Made by a program: the position numbers and the translations under genes. From NCBI GenBank assembly GCA_017411125.1, contig JAFPNP010000342.1, positions 1 through 7,433 of the forward strand: a stretch of 7,433 bases of DNA, written 5' to 3'. A model generated the notes under the pieces. The model did not search any database, was not told the DNA's origin, and saw nothing but the letters and a program-made list of their open reading frames with translations. The stretch is from Kiritimatiellia bacterium (GTDB lineage Bacteria; Verrucomicrobiota; Kiritimatiellia; RFP12; UBA1067). Below, one piece after another: positions 1 through 6,501 of this stretch (position 1 is its first letter; each line of letters begins with the position of its first letter).

Positions 1-1
1 A

Positions 2-733
2 CCGTTCGACACTCTCGTCTACACTCGCTGGAAATGGCATCGCGATCGCACGGGGGCGGTCAAGCCGAAGGGCTCCTATCACCATTTTTCCACCGAAGCC
101 GGAGCAGGGCAGATCGCACAGTACTTCGCCGAAAAGGGACGGATCGTGCGTGTGACGGACAATCCGGCGGTATTCCTCACGGAGGCGTTCCGCAACTGCC
201 GCTGCACCGTTCTCGCCTGTTCGAACGAGGAAATGTTCGAGACGGAGGGACAGCGCAGGGCGTTTTACGCATGGGCCGACGCGGGCGGCGGGACGCTCGC
301 CGTGCATTCAGCAAGTAATTGCGAAATCGGACGCAAGGAATGGAAAGATTTTCTTGGCGGGGTGTTCTTGTTCCACTATCCCGGGCAGATGCCGATTCCG
401 TTCACGGGCGCAGACTGGTCGCATCCCGCGATGGCGTGCATCCCAAAGGGTTACGTGTGGGCGAGCGACGACGTGTATGTATGCGACATCACGCCGGGAG
501 CCGTGCGCCCCGTCCTCACGGTACGCGTGGACCAGCTGCCGGAAAATAAACAGGAATGGATCCGAAAGAGCGGGCGCATGCCGAAGAATGGCGTACACGT
601 CATTGAATGGACGAAGAGTTACGGCAAAGGACGCGTCTACTACACGGCTCTGGGCGACAATGCCTCGGACTTCGCGAAACCGGAATTCCTCGAGCATCTT
701 TATCTGGCCGCAATGTGGGTTGCCGGAAAATAA
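2..733 (+). CDS. ThuA-like domain protein, 5' end outside the window
   Basis: This frame is open from the first complete codon and ends at TAA 731-733, giving at least 243 residues. The true start lies upstream, so the GTG at 146 should not be taken as the start. Family signs are an N-terminal strand with a Tyr-Thr-Arg turn and a His pair near 80-85, a Gly-Gly-Gly strand ending in a His (codon 305-307) like the ThuA 'GGG..giH' segment, and the C-terminal signature GKGRVYYTALGDN followed by a final Trp-containing helix. ThuA folds resemble class I glutamine amidotransferases. The family is named for trehalose utilisation, but biochemical roles are poorly defined and members often sit beside glycoside hydrolases or sugar oxidoreductases in Planctomycetes and Verrucomicrobia. 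Only a signal peptide and a few residues are probably missing. The GH51 gene follows after 41 AT-rich bases with no terminator, so co-transcription is likely. Substrate unknown. Confidence 0.8.
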   Translation, partial: PFDTLVYTRWKWHRDRTGAVKPKGSYHHFSTEAGAGQIAQYFAEKGRIVRVTDNPAVFLTEAFRNCRCTVLACSNEEMFETEGQRRAFYAWADAGGGTLAVHSASNCEIGRKEWKDFLGGVFLFHYPGQMPIPFTGADWSHPAMACIPKGYVWASDDVYVCDITPGAVRPVLTVRVDQLPENKQEWIRKSGRMPKNGVHVIEWTKSYGKGRVYYTALGDNASDFAKPEFLEHLYLAAMWVAGK

Positions 734-774
734 ACGATTATTAGATTATCAACAGCAAACAGAAAGGACATCCA

Positions 775-3195
775 ATGAAAAAACTGAAACTGTTAAAAAT
801 CGGCGTTGTCGTGGCGCTTTCGTTCGCGGCGATGGTGGCTGCGGCAAATTGCGCAGGACAAGGACGTGTTGCACTGCACACGTGGCTGACCTCCGCCGAG
901 TTCAAGGACGTAACGGTCATCTCGTCAGACGGCAAGACGCTTTGGAGCGGGATTCCAGACCCGGCGAAGTGCGAGAGGCCGGCATCTGGCAAGTGGTCCG
1001 TCGCCGACGGCGTTTTGCGCCAGACCGACATTTCCGCCACCGACACCGCTATCGTGTTCGGTGACGTAAATTGGCGCGACTACACCGTCCGTCTCAAAGC
1101 CCGCGCCGTCGACGGTAAAGAGGGATTCATCATACACGTGCGCGAACGCTCTCCCGCACAGTGCGTCTACGCCAATTACGGCGGGTGGTACAACGCGAAA
1201 CACGGCATCGAAACGCGGGGCGACTTCGATTTCCTCACGCCGATGCAGAAGCCCGGAAGCATCGAAAAGGGCCGCTGGTACGACGTGGAGGTGGCTTGCC
1301 GCGGCGAGCGCGTGACGATGAAACTGAACGGCAAGGCGATCTTCGCGGACGTCCCGGTACCCGAGTTCTGCGCAGACGGCGAAAACAAAATCACGGTGGA
1401 CGCCAACGCGGTGCGCTTTCCGGTTTCCGAGGACATGTGGGGCATCTTTTTCGAAGACATCGACCTCTCGCTCGACGGCGGCGTTTACGCGGAACTCGTG
1501 CGCAACCGCAGTTTCGAGGACGAGCCGGTCAAGTACCGCCGACAGAAATCGGTCGGCTACTGGAGCACAGTCGGCCGCGCCACGCTCGAGCGCGACTCGT
1601 CGAAACCCCTATCCGAGAAGAACCGCAACTGCGCCCGCGTGGAGGCGCTGCCGGGCGGGGGCGTGGCGAACGACGGCTACTTCGGCATCGCGGTGAAGGA
1701 CGGAGCGAAGTACTGCCTATCCGTGGCTCTGCGCGGCGATGTGAAGGGCCCGATCGAGGTGGCGCTCCAGTCTCTCGGCAAGACGCTCGCCACGGGTGCG
1801 ATCGGCGGCATCGGCCCGGAATGGAAGACCTACAGCATAACGCTGACGGCAACGGGGACGGACCCCGACGCGAAACTCGTGTTCCGCGCACCGCAGGGTG
1901 GCACGTTCTACATGGACTGTGTATCCCTCTTTCCTTGCGACACTTACGCGAAGAGCGGTCTCTTCCGCAAGGATCTCATGGAGCGGCTTGCTGCGCTCAA
2001 ACCGTCGTTCGTGCGCTTCCCCGGCGGCTGCTGGGTAGAAGGCAACACGATGGCCGAGGCGTACCGCTGGAAGCAGACGATCGGCAACGTGTGGGACCGC
2101 CGCACGCAGTGGAACCTCTGGGGCTACTGGAGCGCGAACGGCGTGGGCTTCCACGAGTACCTGCAGCTCTGCGAGGACCTCGGCGCGAAGGCGCTCTTCT
2201 GCATCAACTGCGGCATGAGCCACAAGGAGACGGTGCCGATGGACAAGATGGGCGAGTACGTGCAGGACGCGCTCGACTGCATCGAGTACGCGAACGGTCC
2301 GGCCACGTCGAAATGGGGCGCGGTGCGCGCGGCGAACGGACACCCCGCGCCGTTCAACCTTCAATACATCGAAATCGGCAACGAGAACGGCGGCCCGAAG
2401 TACCACGAACGCTATGCTCTCATGCACGACGCGATCCGGGCGAAGTACCCGGAGATCAAGATCGTGTCCGACGTCTGGGGCGGTCCGGTGAAGGGGCGTC
2501 CGCAGCACATCCGAGACGAGCACTACTACAAGTCGCCCGACTGGTTCATGACGAATGGCGCGAAACTGTACGACCGCTATCCGCGCGGCGAGTTCGAGGT
2601 GTTCGTGGGAGAATACGCCGTGACGGCAGACGTGGGACGCTGGGGCGACCTTCGCGCCGCGATCGGCGAAGCCGCGTTCATGTGCGGTCTTGAACGCAAC
2701 GCGGACGTCGTCAAGCTCGCCGCCTACGCGCCGCTTTTCGCGAACGCCAAGCACACGGCGTGGACGCCGAACCTCATCTATCCGATGACCGACGGCAACT
2801 TCGTGAACCCAAGCTGGAACGTACAGAAGCTCTTCAGCGAAAACCGGGGACGCGAAGTGCTGGCGTTCGACCAGACGTCGCGCTGGATGAAGACGAAGAA
2901 CGGCAAGGCGTGCCGCGCGGTACAGTTCTCCGCCGTGCGCGACGCGGACGGCTCTGTGATCGTAAAGACGGTGAACTGCTCGGAGTCGCCGCAGCCATGC
3001 GTCGTGTCCGTGACGGGCGGCGCGTTCGCGCGTGCATCCAAAACGGTGTTCACGGGTCCGCATGCGCGCGCCTCCAACGATCCTCTCCGCCGCGAGGCGC
3101 TGGGCGAGGTCAAGGGCGAATGCGCAGTGAGGGACGGCGCGGTGCGCGAAACGCTTCCGCCGCTCTCTCTCACCGTATACCGCATTGCGAAGTGA
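775..3195 (+). CDS. Secreted alpha-L-arabinofuranosidase, GH51, with N-terminal beta-sandwich domain
   Basis: An 806-residue retaining glycosidase expected to release terminal alpha-L-arabinofuranose from arabinan or arabinoxylan outside the cytoplasm. ATG 775 has a Shine-Dalgarno AGAAAGGA (761-768) six bases upstream. Residues 1-27 form a signal peptide (basic MKKLKLLK, then a hydrophobic core and Ala-rich end); Cys26 follows Asn, so a lipobox is unlikely. Residues about 33-200 look like a concanavalin-type (LamG/DUF1080-like) sandwich. The GH51 start is VDANAV...GIFFEDID (208-230). A CBM4_9-like sandwich seems inserted at about 259-391. The barrel contains VRFPGGCWVEG (413-423), the acid/base Glu537 in EIGNEN, and the nucleophile Glu613 in VGEYAVT. 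The C-terminal beta domain runs from about 690. The split arrangement resembles plant-type ASD1 enzymes more than the roughly 500-residue intracellular AbfA type. Both catalytic residues are present, so activity is likely; the exact polysaccharide is not known. Its last four bases overlap murI. Confidence 0.93.
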   Translation: MKKLKLLKIGVVVALSFAAMVAAANCAGQGRVALHTWLTSAEFKDVTVISSDGKTLWSGIPDPAKCERPASGKWSVADGVLRQTDISATDTAIVFGDVNWRDYTVRLKARAVDGKEGFIIHVRERSPAQCVYANYGGWYNAKHGIETRGDFDFLTPMQKPGSIEKGRWYDVEVACRGERVTMKLNGKAIFADVPVPEFCADGENKITVDANAVRFPVSEDMWGIFFEDIDLSLDGGVYAELVRNRSFEDEPVKYRRQKSVGYWSTVGRATLERDSSKPLSEKNRNCARVEALPGGGVANDGYFGIAVKDGAKYCLSVALRGDVKGPIEVALQSLGKTLATGAIGGIGPEWKTYSITLTATGTDPDAKLVFRAPQGGTFYMDCVSLFPCDTYAKSGLFRKDLMERLAALKPSFVRFPGGCWVEGNTMAEAYRWKQTIGNVWDRRTQWNLWGYWSANGVGFHEYLQLCEDLGAKALFCINCGMSHKETVPMDKMGEYVQDALDCIEYANGPATSKWGAVRAANGHPAPFNLQYIEIGNENGGPKYHERYALMHDAIRAKYPEIKIVSDVWGGPVKGRPQHIRDEHYYKSPDWFMTNGAKLYDRYPRGEFEVFVGEYAVTADVGRWGDLRAAIGEAAFMCGLERNADVVKLAAYAPLFANAKHTAWTPNLIYPMTDGNFVNPSWNVQKLFSENRGREVLAFDQTSRWMKTKNGKACRAVQFSAVRDADGSVIVKTVNCSESPQPCVVSVTGGAFARASKTVFTGPHARASNDPLRREALGEVKGECAVRDGAVRETLPPLSLTVYRIAK

Positions 3196-3935
3196 ACGCG
3201 TTCTCGCCAGTAGGTTTTTTCGACAGCGGCATAGGCGGACTGTGCGTTCTCGACGCGTTCAGACGCCGTCTGCCGCGCGAAGACACCGTGTACATCGCCG
3301 ACACGGCGAACTGTCCGTACGGGAACCGTCCGGCGGCGGAAATCGTCCGTCTGGCCCGGCGCCACGCGCGAACGCTCCTCGCCCGCGGCTGCAAGATGGT
3401 TGTCGTCGCGTGCAACACCGCGACGGCGGCGGCGATAGACGATCTGCGCGCGAAGTGGCCGGACGTGCCGTTCGTCGGCATTGAGCCGGCGGTGAAGCCG
3501 GCCGCCCTGCGCTCCAAGAGCGGAGTGGTCGGCGTGCTCGCCACGCAGGGCACGTTCGGCGGTCGCCTGTACCGCGAGACGTGCGCCCGGTTCGCGAAGA
3601 ACACGACGGTACTGACGTGCGTGGCGGACGAGTTCGTCGCGCTCGTCGAGCGGGGCGAGACGACGGGCGCGCGCGCAGAAGCCGCGGTGCGCCGCAAAAT
3701 CGAACCGCTGCTTTCCGCCGGCGCTGACGTTCTCGTTCTCGGCTGCACCCACTTCCCTCATCTGAAGCCACTCATCGAGAAAGTCGCGAATGGCAGGGCG
3801 AAGGTGGTGGAGCCGTCCGGCGCCGTCGCCCGGCAGGCGGAAAGGCTGCTGGCGGAGCGCGGGCTGCTGAATCCTTCCGGCGGCACGTCGCACGTGTTCA
3901 TCGACACCGGCGGGAAGGCGTCCGCCCACGATTGA
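3192..3935 (+). CDS. murI: Glutamate racemase
   Basis: A 247-residue cytoplasmic, cofactor-independent racemase that converts L- to D-glutamate for peptidoglycan. Signature motifs are present in order: FFDSGIGG (9-16) with the Asp11 base region, ADTANCPYG, the first catalytic Cys74 in VACNTATA, and the second Cys185 in LGCTHFPHL. Length is slightly below the usual 255-285 residues. The start is GTG 3192, which overlaps the GH51 stop as GTGA. Upstream in this frame lies only GH51 sequence read out of frame, and the protein needs residues right after this codon (VGFFDSGIGG), so no other start fits. No Shine-Dalgarno is visible, so translation probably depends on ribosomes finishing GH51. This makes a cell-wall enzyme follow a secreted glycosidase, an odd pairing. 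A promoter for the next operon begins ten bases after the stop. Confidence 0.95.
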   Translation: MNAFSPVGFFDSGIGGLCVLDAFRRRLPREDTVYIADTANCPYGNRPAAEIVRLARRHARTLLARGCKMVVVACNTATAAAIDDLRAKWPDVPFVGIEPAVKPAALRSKSGVVGVLATQGTFGGRLYRETCARFAKNTTVLTCVADEFVALVERGETTGARAEAAVRRKIEPLLSAGADVLVLGCTHFPHLKPLIEKVANGRAKVVEPSGAVARQAERLLAERGLLNPSGGTSHVFIDTGGKASAHD

Positions 3936-3945
3936 TTTTTTGGCA

Positions 3946-3974
3946 TTGCCTAAACGGCAGCGTTGTGGGATAAT
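3946..3974 (+). promoter_or_regulatory. Predicted sigma70-type promoter of the DRTGG/CBS/PHP operon
   Basis: A -35 box TTGCCT (3946-3951, four of six consensus bases) and a -10 box GATAAT (3969-3974, five of six) are separated by exactly 17 bases. The -10 is preceded by TGG (3966-3968), an extended -10 element. Transcription should begin near 3981, leaving a leader of about 30 bases with Shine-Dalgarno GAAAGGA (3995-4001) eight bases before ATG 4010. The region is much richer in A and T than the genes on either side. Confidence 0.6.
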
Positions 3975-3982
3975 GTTGCCGT
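3954..3982. promoter_or_regulatory. Inverted repeat around the -10 box, possible operator
   Basis: ACGGCA (3954-3959) is matched by its exact reverse complement TGCCGT (3977-3982), 17 bases apart, so the arms bracket the -10 box and the expected transcription start. A further TTGCC at 3946-3950 repeats the motif within the -35 box. The position suits a repressor site, but six-base arms can arise by chance and no regulator is identified. Confidence 0.25.
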
Positions 3983-4009
3983 CCCGAAACGAACGAAAGG
4001 AACATTGTT

Positions 4010-4357
4010 ATGACGATAGCCGACGTAGTGAAGATTCTCGACGGAAAGCTCATGGCAGGCGACGGCAACAGCCCGCGCGCCGTCGGCGCCGTGGTCGCCA
4101 ACGACCTCATGAGCGACGTGCTGCTGAACGATGCCGACGACATACTGCTGCTTACCTCCCTCGCCAGCGATCAGGCGATACGCACCGCGCACATAGTCGG
4201 CGCGATGGGCGTGGTGGTGCACAACGCGAAACCGCTCTCCGAGACAATGCTCAAAGTAGCGGCCGACCTCGGCGTGCCGCTCGTTTCCAGCCCGCTTGCG
4301 AAGTACGACGCCTGCGTGCGGCTGCACGACGCGTTTCTCGCCGAAGAACGCTCCTGA
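4010..4357 (+). CDS. Small DRTGG-type domain protein A (hydrogenase-cluster family)
   Basis: A 115-residue soluble protein with no signal peptide or membrane segment. It starts at ATG 4010 behind a good Shine-Dalgarno and is the first gene of the operon. The sequence suggests one alpha/beta DRTGG-type domain: an N-terminal helix (about 3-12), a strand leading into NDLMSDVL (31-38), strands at 44-50 and 66-71, and a closing LVSSPLAKYD (91-100). The domain is named for a region first described between CBS domains and in HPr kinase and phosphotransacetylase; the literal DRTGG letters are absent here. Such stand-alone proteins are often labelled 'serine kinase' by database transfer, but no nucleotide-binding P-loop is present, so kinase activity is not supported. 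It is clearly related to the second DRTGG-type gene in this operon. It may be a ligand-binding or docking partner for the CBS-ATPase protein encoded 30 bases downstream. Confidence 0.75.
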   Translation: MTIADVVKILDGKLMAGDGNSPRAVGAVVANDLMSDVLLNDADDILLLTSLASDQAIRTAHIVGAMGVVVHNAKPLSETMLKVAADLGVPLVSSPLAKYDACVRLHDAFLAEERS

Positions 4358-4387
4358 CGGAGCGCCACGCGAAAGGAGCACGGGAAA

Positions 4388-5413
4388 ATGCCAGCGGAAT
4401 ACTCTCCTACCATTCTGCAGGGCCAGCACACGAACGACGACGAGATCCTCGCCAAGACGCCGCTGGACACCAAAGCCCTCGGCGGCGATTCGAGCGTGAT
4501 CATCATGGAGCTGCTCCAGCGCTTCAAGGTGCGCGACGTGATGAAGCGCCAGATAATCGCCGTCGCGCGCAGTACCACCTTGCGCGAGGCGCAGCGTCTC
4601 ATGCGCGAGAACAGGATATCCGGCCTTCCGGTATGCGAAGACGGGAGGCTGTACGGGATCGTGTCGGTGAACGACATCATCAACGCGCTGGACAATGGTT
4701 GGATCGAGGACTCTTGCGAGCGCCACATGGCGACCAACCTCGTGGTGATGGAGGCCGGCATGCCGATCTCCTTCGCCCTGCGCTACTTCAACAACTACAC
4801 CTACGGACGTTTCCCCGTGCTTGATTCCAACCGCAAGCTGGTCGGAATCCTTTCGCAGCGCGACGTGATGCGCGCGCTTCTCTACGAACTGTCCGTCGAA
4901 ATCCGCAAACTCGAGCGCAAGACGGCGGGCAACGGCCCGCTCCGCGCCACGGGCGAACGTTATTTCCGGCGCGAGTGGGCGGTGGTGCGCAACGACCTTT
5001 CCCGCGCAGGGCACGCCGCGAACGACATCAAGGTCATCCTGCGCGAACGCAAGGTCGCCCGCTCCGTCGCGCGCCGCGTGGCCGTCGCCGCATACGAACT
5101 CGAAATAAACATCTGCATCCATTCCCATGGAGGCGTGCTGGTACTGCTCATTTCCGACGACACAATCACCATAACCGCGAAGGACCGCGGTCCCGGCATC
5201 CCCGACATCGAATGGGCCTGCCGCGACGGCACTTCCACCGCGAACGACTGGATCCGTTCCCTCGGATTCGGCGCGGGCATGGGGCTTTCCAACTCCAAAC
5301 GCGTCGCGGATTCGTTCGACATCCAAAGCGAAGTCGGCAAGTTCACCAAGGTGACGTGCACGTTCAACATGGTGCCGCCAGAACCGGCGCCTGCGGAAGG
5401 AGGCGCGTCGTGA
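4388..5413 (+). CDS. CBS-domain pair fused to GHKL (RsbW-like) ATPase
   Basis: A 341-residue cytoplasmic regulator. Start ATG 4388 has GAAAGGAG (4371-4378) nine bases upstream. Residues 1-47 are a polar leader and short helix. CBS1 spans about 48-101 (VRDVMKRQ...GIVSVNDI) and CBS2 about 110-165 (HMATNLVV...GILSQRDV), together a Bateman module that in known proteins binds adenosyl ligands. A charged helix (166-178) links to a HATPase_c domain with all key motifs: N-box Glu237 and Asn241 (ELEIN), G1 DRGPGIPD (266-273), and G2 GFGAGMGL (293-300). The tail is Pro-rich. There is no phospho-acceptor His domain, so it resembles anti-sigma-factor/serine kinases rather than a sensor histidine kinase. 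In the clostridial relatives I recall, the ATPase is a separate small protein, so the fusion would put ligand sensing and ATP binding in one chain. Target unknown; no STAS or sigma-factor gene is nearby. The stop overlaps the next start as GTGA. Confidence 0.85.
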   Translation: MPAEYSPTILQGQHTNDDEILAKTPLDTKALGGDSSVIIMELLQRFKVRDVMKRQIIAVARSTTLREAQRLMRENRISGLPVCEDGRLYGIVSVNDIINALDNGWIEDSCERHMATNLVVMEAGMPISFALRYFNNYTYGRFPVLDSNRKLVGILSQRDVMRALLYELSVEIRKLERKTAGNGPLRATGERYFRREWAVVRNDLSRAGHAANDIKVILRERKVARSVARRVAVAAYELEINICIHSHGGVLVLLISDDTITITAKDRGPGIPDIEWACRDGTSTANDWIRSLGFGAGMGLSNSKRVADSFDIQSEVGKFTKVTCTFNMVPPEPAPAEGGAS

Positions 5414-5745
5414 CGGCGGCGGAAATCTGCGCAGCGGTCAAAGGGACGCTCGCAGTCGAGGCGGAAGACGCCGCGGCGAACGGCGTGTACGTCGGCGATC
5501 TGCTTTCGGACGTCATGGGCCACGCCGGCGAAGACTGCGTGCTGGTCACGATCCAAAACCATCTCAACGCCATCGCCGTATGCACGCTCGTGGGATGTTC
5601 CGTGGTGGTGCTGTGCCATTCGCGCCCCGTCCCGCCCGACATGGCGGAAGCCGCCGCGCGGGAGGGCGTAGCGATAATAACCACCTCGCTTTCGCAGTAC
5701 GCCGCCGCGCTCGCCCTTTCCGCCCTGCCACCAGCCGAGCACTGA
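5410..5745 (+). CDS. Small DRTGG-type domain protein B (hydrogenase-cluster family)
   Basis: A 111-residue soluble protein. The start is GTG 5410, set by the Shine-Dalgarno AAGGAGG (5397-5403) six bases upstream and by the four-base overlap with the CBS-ATPase stop; the reading frame continues far upstream only as a shadow of that gene. The core YVGDLLSDVMGHAGED (27-42), then a VTIQ strand, and closing TTSLSQY (91-97) match the family I recall next to [FeFe]-hydrogenase genes. It aligns without gaps to the first DRTGG-type protein over 68 residues (Asp30-Tyr97 against Asp32-Tyr99), so they are paralogues. It carries five cysteines (7, 43, 58, 63, 69), more than its paralogue's one, which leaves open redox or metal sensing. 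There is no ATP-binding loop. It is translationally coupled to the ATPase gene, which suggests a fixed ratio or a complex. Confidence 0.8.
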   Translation: MTAAEICAAVKGTLAVEAEDAAANGVYVGDLLSDVMGHAGEDCVLVTIQNHLNAIAVCTLVGCSVVVLCHSRPVPPDMAEAAAREGVAIITTSLSQYAAALALSALPPAEH

Positions 5746-5746
5746 C

Positions 5747-6478
5747 GTGAAATTCGACCTTCACATGCACAGCTGCCTTTCGCCGTGCGCGAATCTCGAA
5801 ATGTCGCCGTCCGAGATCGTGAAACGCGCGAAGGCCGCCGGGATGGACGGCATCGCCCTCACCGACCACCAGAGCGCGCGCAACGCGCCCGCCGTCGCCG
5901 AATGCGCCCGCCGCGCCGGCCTCGCCTGCCTGTGCGGGCTCGAGGTATGCACGGCGGAGGAAGTCCACACGCTCGCGCTCTTCGACACGCCGGAACAGGC
6001 GCTGGCGATGACCGAATGGGTCTACGCCGCCATGCCGAAGCGCGTGAACGACCCGGACACCTTTGGCGACCAGCCGGTCGTGACTTGGGACGACGAGATC
6101 GTGGAACTCGAATGGCGCATCCTCGCGATGAGCTGCCGCAAGGCGATTCCGGAGGTGTCCGCGAAATGCCACGAACTCGGCGGCCTGTACGTTGCGGCGC
6201 ACATCGACCGCAGCGCGTTTTCCGTCTACTCCCAGCTTGGCGGGATTCCGCCCGACGGCGCATTCGACGCTGTAGAACTTTCCCGCACCGCCGACGAAGC
6301 CGTCTGGCTGCCAAAGGCGGCAGGCTACGCCGTCACGCGCAGTTCGGACGCGCACAATCTCTGCGACGTCGCGCGGGTGTGGACGGAGGCGGACCTTCCC
6401 GCATTCACCGTCGCCGCCCTGAAGGCGGCGTTCGCCGCGAAGGCGACGCGCATTTCCCCGCGCCTCGTCGCGTTTTGA
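5747..6478 (+). CDS. PHP-domain metal-dependent phosphoesterase
   Basis: A 243-residue cytoplasmic enzyme of the PHP (polymerase and histidinol phosphatase) superfamily, which hydrolyses phosphoester bonds at a two- or three-metal site. The expected ligands are all present: His6 and His8 (DLHMHS), Asp40-His41 (LTDHQS), Glu66 (GLEV), His74 (EVHTLALF), His152 (AAHIDRS), and Asp201 with His203 (SSDAHN). The GTG start at 5747 is one base after the previous stop; the next in-frame ATG (5765) would remove His6, so GTG is required. No Shine-Dalgarno is visible, so coupling is likely. The motif C10-LSP-C14 sits in the metal loop and matches the clostridial family linked to hydrogenase clusters, as I recall it. 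PHP relatives such as TrpH/YciV (RNase AM) act on nucleotides, so a nucleotide or oligonucleotide substrate is plausible, but not shown. It is the last gene of the operon. Confidence 0.88.
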   Translation: MKFDLHMHSCLSPCANLEMSPSEIVKRAKAAGMDGIALTDHQSARNAPAVAECARRAGLACLCGLEVCTAEEVHTLALFDTPEQALAMTEWVYAAMPKRVNDPDTFGDQPVVTWDDEIVELEWRILAMSCRKAIPEVSAKCHELGGLYVAAHIDRSAFSVYSQLGGIPPDGAFDAVELSRTADEAVWLPKAAGYAVTRSSDAHNLCDVARVWTEADLPAFTVAALKAAFAAKATRISPRLVAF

Positions 6479-6501
6479 CCGCGCCCGGACTTCGCCCGCA
6501 A

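Noticed and set aside
146..733. GTG at 146 as the start of the ThuA-like gene
   Set aside because: The same frame is open to the left edge and the upstream residues match the ThuA N-terminal region, so the gene is truncated by the window and not started there.
720..747. Possible promoter before GH51: TTGCCG, 16 bases, TAGATT
   Set aside because: Each box matches only four of six consensus bases and the area is simply AT-rich; an operon with the ThuA gene explains expression.
1161..2693. Second-frame + strand open frame (510 codons) inside GH51
   Set aside because: Its extreme Arg content and lack of any motif mark it as a frame-shadow of the GH51 codons.
1717..3063. Long antisense open frame (448 codons) opposite the GH51 gene
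   Set aside because: It lies wholly over a gene with clear catalytic motifs; its translation is Arg/Val/His-rich with no recognisable domain, as expected from the GC-rich codon pattern of the real gene.
3909..3941. Possible terminator after murI: GGCGG/CCGCC stem (3909-3913, 3922-3926) followed by six T (3936-3941)
   Set aside because: The stem is only five base pairs and lies inside the murI coding end, with nine bases between stem and T run, so it does not fit a working intrinsic terminator.
4010..4357. Calling the small DRTGG-type proteins serine kinases
   Set aside because: That label comes from similarity to the non-catalytic part of HPr kinase; no P-loop or other ATP-binding motif is visible in either protein.
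3950..5326. Long antisense open frame (458 codons) opposite the DRTGG-A and CBS-ATPase genes
   Set aside because: It runs across two real genes and their promoter, has low-complexity Val/His/Arg composition, and shows no domain.
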